DNA of 7,032 bases, taken from the NCBI GenBank assembly GCA_903872875.1, contig CAIQMJ010000090.1, positions 1 through 7,032 of the forward strand. Direction: 5' to 3'. The position numbers were made by a program, and so were the translations under genes. Shown here one piece after another: positions 4,755 to 7,032 of the stretch. Under the pieces are notes generated by a model. It ran no database searches. It had not been told where the DNA came from and saw only the letters and a program-made list of their open reading frames with translations. The stretch's first letter is position 1. Each line of letters begins with the position of its first letter. The stretch is from an uncultured Variovorax sp. (GTDB taxonomy: Bacteria > Pseudomonadota > Gammaproteobacteria > Burkholderiales > Burkholderiaceae_C).

Positions 4755-6188
4755 TCATCCTTGTTCGAGTGGCAGCCGCACGGTGGCGTCCAGCCCCGTG
4801 ACGCGGCCTGCCGACACGCGATTGTCCAGCGCGATCTCGCCACCGAGCGCGCGCACGATCTCCCGACTGATCGTCAGACCAAGTCCCGAGCCCTTTGCCA
4901 CATCGCCAGCGGCGAAAGGAGCGAACAGCCGTTGCCTGAGTTCCGGCGAAATGCCAGGTCCGTCGTCGGCAATGCGCAGCAGCGCCGTGCCGGTGTCCGA
5001 ACCTGTTTCCGCGCGCACTTCCACCAGCAGCGTGCCGCCGTGCGGACTGTGCTTGATCGCGTTGTGCAGCAGATTGCGGGCGAGCTCCTGCAGCATCCAG
5101 CGGTGTGCGTGCACCGGTGCGGCGGAGGCCGCGAGCTCGAAATCGAGCGCCTTGTCCGCAATCAGCGGCGACAGGTCGAGCGCCACTTCTCGCACCATCT
5201 CGCCGAAGTCGAGCACGGCGGACTCCGGCTGCTGGCGCAATTGCTCGACCTTGGCCAGCGAGAGCATCTGGTTGGCAAGCTGGGTGGCGCGCTTCACGGT
5301 CACATCGATCTCGCGCAGCGCCTGCGCGGCAGGCACGTCGCCGCGCTGCGCCGATTGCACCTGCGCAGTGAGTACGGCAAGCGGCGTGCGCAACTGGTGA
5401 GCGCTGTCGCGCACGAAGCGCTTCTGGTGGTCGAGCAGGCCCTGCAGGCGCTGCATCACGCGCGTGGTCGCCTCGATCATGGGCCGAAGCTCGCGTGGCG
5501 CGCCGGGCGCGTCGATCGGCGAGAAGTCGTCCGGCGCACGCGTCTCGATGGCCTCGCCCAGGTCGCGCACCGGCCGCGTGGCCCGCTGCACGACCAGCAC
5601 CGTGACGGCCGCGATGACGCCCATCAGCACCAGCTGGCGCCACAGCATGTCGACGAGCAGCTTGCGCGCCAGCGTTTCACGCAGGGCCAGCGTTTCGGCG
5701 ACCTGCACCACGGCCATGCCGAGCCCGCGCGAACTGGCGACCGGCTGGAGCAGCACGGCGACACGCACGGGCTGATCGCGGAAGGTGTCGTCATAGAAGT
5801 CCACCAGCGCGGCATAGGGCGGCCTGTCGGGCAGCTTGCCGTGCCAGAAAGGCAACTCGTCGAAGCCGGAGATCAAGTCGCCGCCGAGCGTCGACACGCG
5901 GTAGTACATGCGGCTCTGGCTGTCGGCCTCGAAGGCTTCGAGCGCGGAGTAGGGCACGATGGCGCGCAGTTGCGCCGCTGCTTCATAGCCTTCGACGTCG
6001 AGCTGCTCGCCGATGGTCTTGGCCGATGCGAGCAGCGTGCGGTCATAGGCCGTGGTGGCGGCCGCCAGGCTTTGCCGGTAGATGCTCACGCTGTTGACCA
6101 CGATGAAGAGCGTGACCGGCAGCAGGATGCCGAGCAGGAGCCGGGAGCGCAGCGACAACCTCGCGGCGACGCGTGCCACCAGCTTCAT
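4755..6188 (-). CDS. Two-component sensor histidine kinase, TctE-like (2CSK_N sensor domain)
   Basis: A 477-residue inner-membrane kinase. Transmembrane helix 1 is near residues 17-36 and helix 2 near 184-200, enclosing a periplasmic sensor domain (37-182) of the two-component sensor kinase N-terminal type seen in TctE and QseC relatives. HAMP-like sequence follows (201-250), then the dimerisation and phosphorylation domain with H264 in DSAHQLRTPL, and the ATPase domain with N-box N372-LLHN376, G1 DDGPG (408-412) and G2 GSGLGL (433-438). All catalytic motifs are intact. Its partner regulator ends 19 bp upstream, so the two form a pair. TctE-type kinases sense extracytoplasmic carboxylates such as citrate and switch on tripartite tricarboxylate transporters; the ligand here is inferred, not seen. 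The 3' end overlaps the Hsp15 gene. QseC-like identity is the main alternative. Confidence 0.94.
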   Translation of the reverse strand: MKLVARVAARLSLRSRLLLGILLPVTLFIVVNSVSIYRQSLAAATTAYDRTLLASAKTIGEQLDVEGYEAAAQLRAIVPYSALEAFEADSQSRMYYRVSTLGGDLISGFDELPFWHGKLPDRPPYAALVDFYDDTFRDQPVRVAVLLQPVASSRGLGMAVVQVAETLALRETLARKLLVDMLWRQLVLMGVIAAVTVLVVQRATRPVRDLGEAIETRAPDDFSPIDAPGAPRELRPMIEATTRVMQRLQGLLDHQKRFVRDSAHQLRTPLAVLTAQVQSAQRGDVPAAQALREIDVTVKRATQLANQMLSLAKVEQLRQQPESAVLDFGEMVREVALDLSPLIADKALDFELAASAAPVHAHRWMLQELARNLLHNAIKHSPHGGTLLVEVRAETGSDTGTALLRIADDGPGISPELRQRLFAPFAAGDVAKGSGLGLTISREIVRALGGEIALDNRVSAGRVTGLDATVRLPLEQG

Positions 6189-6207
6189 GCGCGGTGCATG
6201 GCGGGAC

Positions 6208-6891
6208 TCACGCCTTTTCTTCTCGCAGGAGATAGCCGAGGCCGCGCAGCGTCATCAACGCCGCGCCGGTGCCGGCGAGCTTCTTGCGCAGGCGGTAGAC
6301 GACGACCTCGATCGCCTCGTACTGCACGTCGGCCTCCCCGGGGAACACCAGCTCGAACAGCCGCTCCTTGCTGACCGCATGGCCCGGATTCATCATCAGC
6401 GCCTTCAGCAGCGCCAGCTCGCGCGGCGTCAGTTCCATCACGTCGGCCCGAAGGTAGATGGCGCCGCTCTCCTGTGCGAAGCGCAGGCCGCCGACGGCCT
6501 GCGGGCCCGGCGCCGGGTCGGTGTCGGACTGCTGGTTTCGCCGGTGCAGGGCGCGGATGCGGGCCTCGAGCTCGTCCAGGTCGAAGGGTTTGGGCAGATA
6601 GTCGTCCGCCCCGGCGTTGAGTCCCATGATGCGGTCGCCGACGGTGCCGCGCGCGGTCAGCAGAAGCACCGGCGTACGCAGCCCCGAGGCACGCGCCTGC
6701 GCCAGCACCTGCAGGCCGTCGAGGTTCGGAAGACTCAGGTCGAGCGCGACCACGTCCGGCTCCAGATGGCGCCACTGCGCGAGTGCCAGTGCGCCGTCGC
6801 CGCACACGCGCACGTCGATGCGGCGCCGCCCCAGCGTGCGCTGGAGCGTGGTTTGCATCGTGAGGTCGTCTTCGACCAGCAGCAGCTTCAT
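6208..6891 (-). CDS. OmpR-family two-component response regulator, TctD-like
   Basis: A 227-residue regulator with receiver (1-115) and winged-helix output domain (about 128-224). Phosphorylation residues are all present: D8-D9 in LLVEDDL, acceptor D51 in ALDLSLP, T79 in LLLTARG and K101 in LPKPFDLDEL. The output domain has the OmpR-family pattern ELTPRELALLKALM, then VSKERLFELVF, a recognition helix around EAIEVVVYRLRKKL and the wing TLRGLGYLL. It is the first gene of an apparent operon with the sensor kinase (19-bp gap) and hslR. OmpR-type regulators bind direct repeats upstream of target genes; two TTCCATTC copies lie in the adjacent divergent promoter region. The ATG at 6891 opens directly on the receiver domain, so the start is secure although no clear ribosome binding site precedes it. 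TctD is the closest named relative I would suggest; QseB/PmrA-like is the alternative. Confidence 0.95.
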   Translation of the reverse strand: MKLLLVEDDLTMQTTLQRTLGRRRIDVRVCGDGALALAQWRHLEPDVVALDLSLPNLDGLQVLAQARASGLRTPVLLLTARGTVGDRIMGLNAGADDYLPKPFDLDELEARIRALHRRNQQSDTDPAPGPQAVGGLRFAQESGAIYLRADVMELTPRELALLKALMMNPGHAVSKERLFELVFPGEADVQYEAIEVVVYRLRKKLAGTGAALMTLRGLGYLLREEKA

Positions 6892-6907
6892 GCGGCAGGA
6901 TTTTCGG

Positions 6908-6935
6908 TGTTTACCCCAGGGCGCTGGACAGCCAA
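6908..6935 (-). promoter_or_regulatory. Candidate promoter of the regulator-kinase-hslR operon
   Basis: On the minus strand, TTGGCT (6935-6930) and TAAACA (6913-6908) are 16 bp apart, weak sigma-70-like boxes that would place the transcript start near 6901, giving a very short leader. A better -10 hexamer alone, TATGAT, lies at 6959-6954 without a good -35, which would suit an activated promoter. Neither is certain. Confidence 0.3.
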
Positions 6936-6971
6936 CTGACAGGAGGGCGGCGCATCATAGCGGCCGCTGGC

Positions 6972-7002
6972 TTCCATTCCGCTTTCATTGACCATTCCAT
7001 TC
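6972..7002 (+). promoter_or_regulatory. Direct repeat TTCCATTC, candidate regulator-binding sites
   Basis: TTCCATTC occurs at 6972-6979 and 6995-7002, start to start 23 bp, about two helical turns; the shorter CCATTCC recurs at 6974-6980 and 6992-6998. They lie between the divergent response-regulator gene and the gene at the right edge. OmpR-family regulators commonly use such repeats. The repeats are seen; the binding protein is inferred. They sit close to the ATG at 7014, so chance or leader sequence is possible. Confidence 0.35.
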
Positions 7003-7013
7003 AAGGAGACACC

Positions 7014-7032
7014 ATGCGTCGCGACACCTTCC
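7014..7032 (+). CDS. Start of a divergent gene, cut off after six codons; possible TctC/Bug-type solute-binding protein
   Basis: ATG at 7014 is preceded by AAGGAGA seven to thirteen nt upstream, the best ribosome binding site in the window, so a real gene start is likely. Only M-R-R-D-T-F plus one base is visible. The twin arginine and following aromatic residue suit the N-terminus of an exported protein, as in many TctC/Bug solute-binding proteins that often start MxRRxF. A gene transcribed away from a TctD/TctE-like pair is commonly the transporter component it controls. Product identity is inference from position and six residues; the gene start itself is well supported. Confidence 0.6.

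Noticed and set aside
4759..5643. Upstream extension of the hslR frame inside the kinase gene (total 439 residues)
   Set aside because: Only the last 142-144 residues look like a protein family; the rest is the alternative frame of the kinase, so no fusion protein is claimed.
4713..6374. Long plus-strand open frame (553 residues) opposite the sensor kinase
   Set aside because: It is antisense to an intact, motif-complete kinase; its composition is rich in Arg, His, Gln and Ala as expected from the mirror of GC-rich coding DNA, and no domain is recognisable.
6959..6968. AGCGGCCGCT palindrome as a protein-binding operator
   Set aside because: A 10-bp GC palindrome is likely by chance in this DNA; noted only as part of the divergent control region.
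1..7032. Mobile elements, CRISPR arrays, tRNA/rRNA genes, toxin-antitoxin or defence island
   Set aside because: No transposase, terminal repeats, spaced direct repeat arrays or structural RNA were seen. The barstar-family gene alone does not make a toxin-antitoxin pair because no toxin gene is present.

Overview
The window is high-GC DNA (clearly above 60% by eye) with dense, short-gapped genes and strong GC bias at third codon positions. Gene content and protein style suggest a betaproteobacterium of the order Burkholderiales, most likely Comamonadaceae. That placement is inferred from recognised families, not from a search. It looks like ordinary chromosomal housekeeping and regulatory DNA. 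No mobile element, CRISPR array, tRNA or rRNA was seen.

Layout, left to right: (1) 1-1179, minus strand: a MarR-type regulator followed, with an ATGA overlap, by a FUSC/aromatic-acid-exporter-type membrane protein that runs off the left edge. A near-perfect palindrome (1187-1206) lies over the likely marR promoter, giving a self-contained repressor and efflux module. (2) 1354-1959, plus: a membrane-anchored conserved hypothetical protein. (3) 2115-2531, plus: a barstar-fold protein with no visible barnase partner, whose barnase-contact residues appear to be lost. It ends at a strong hairpin terminator shared with the convergent gene. (4) 2629-3261, minus: an orphan NarL/FixJ-family response regulator. 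(5) 3441-4244, minus: a PPK2 polyphosphate kinase with class-III-like features. (6) 4324-6891, minus: an apparent three-gene operon of an OmpR-family response regulator, a TctE-like sensor kinase, and the ribosome-rescue protein Hsp15 (hslR), the last overlapping the kinase by ATGA. (7) 6892-7013: a divergent promoter region, then a plus-strand gene start with an excellent ribosome binding site, cut off after six codons. By analogy with tctCBA/tctDE loci it may be a TctC/Bug-type solute-binding protein.

The two-component pair probably controls the divergent gene at the right edge. PPK2, Hsp15 and the NarL-type regulator all suit stress and energy-status responses, but only the kinase-hslR overlap gives direct evidence of co-expression. 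The most unusual observation is the barstar-family protein with a rewritten interface and no nuclease partner; the most concrete regulatory one is the marR operator palindrome.
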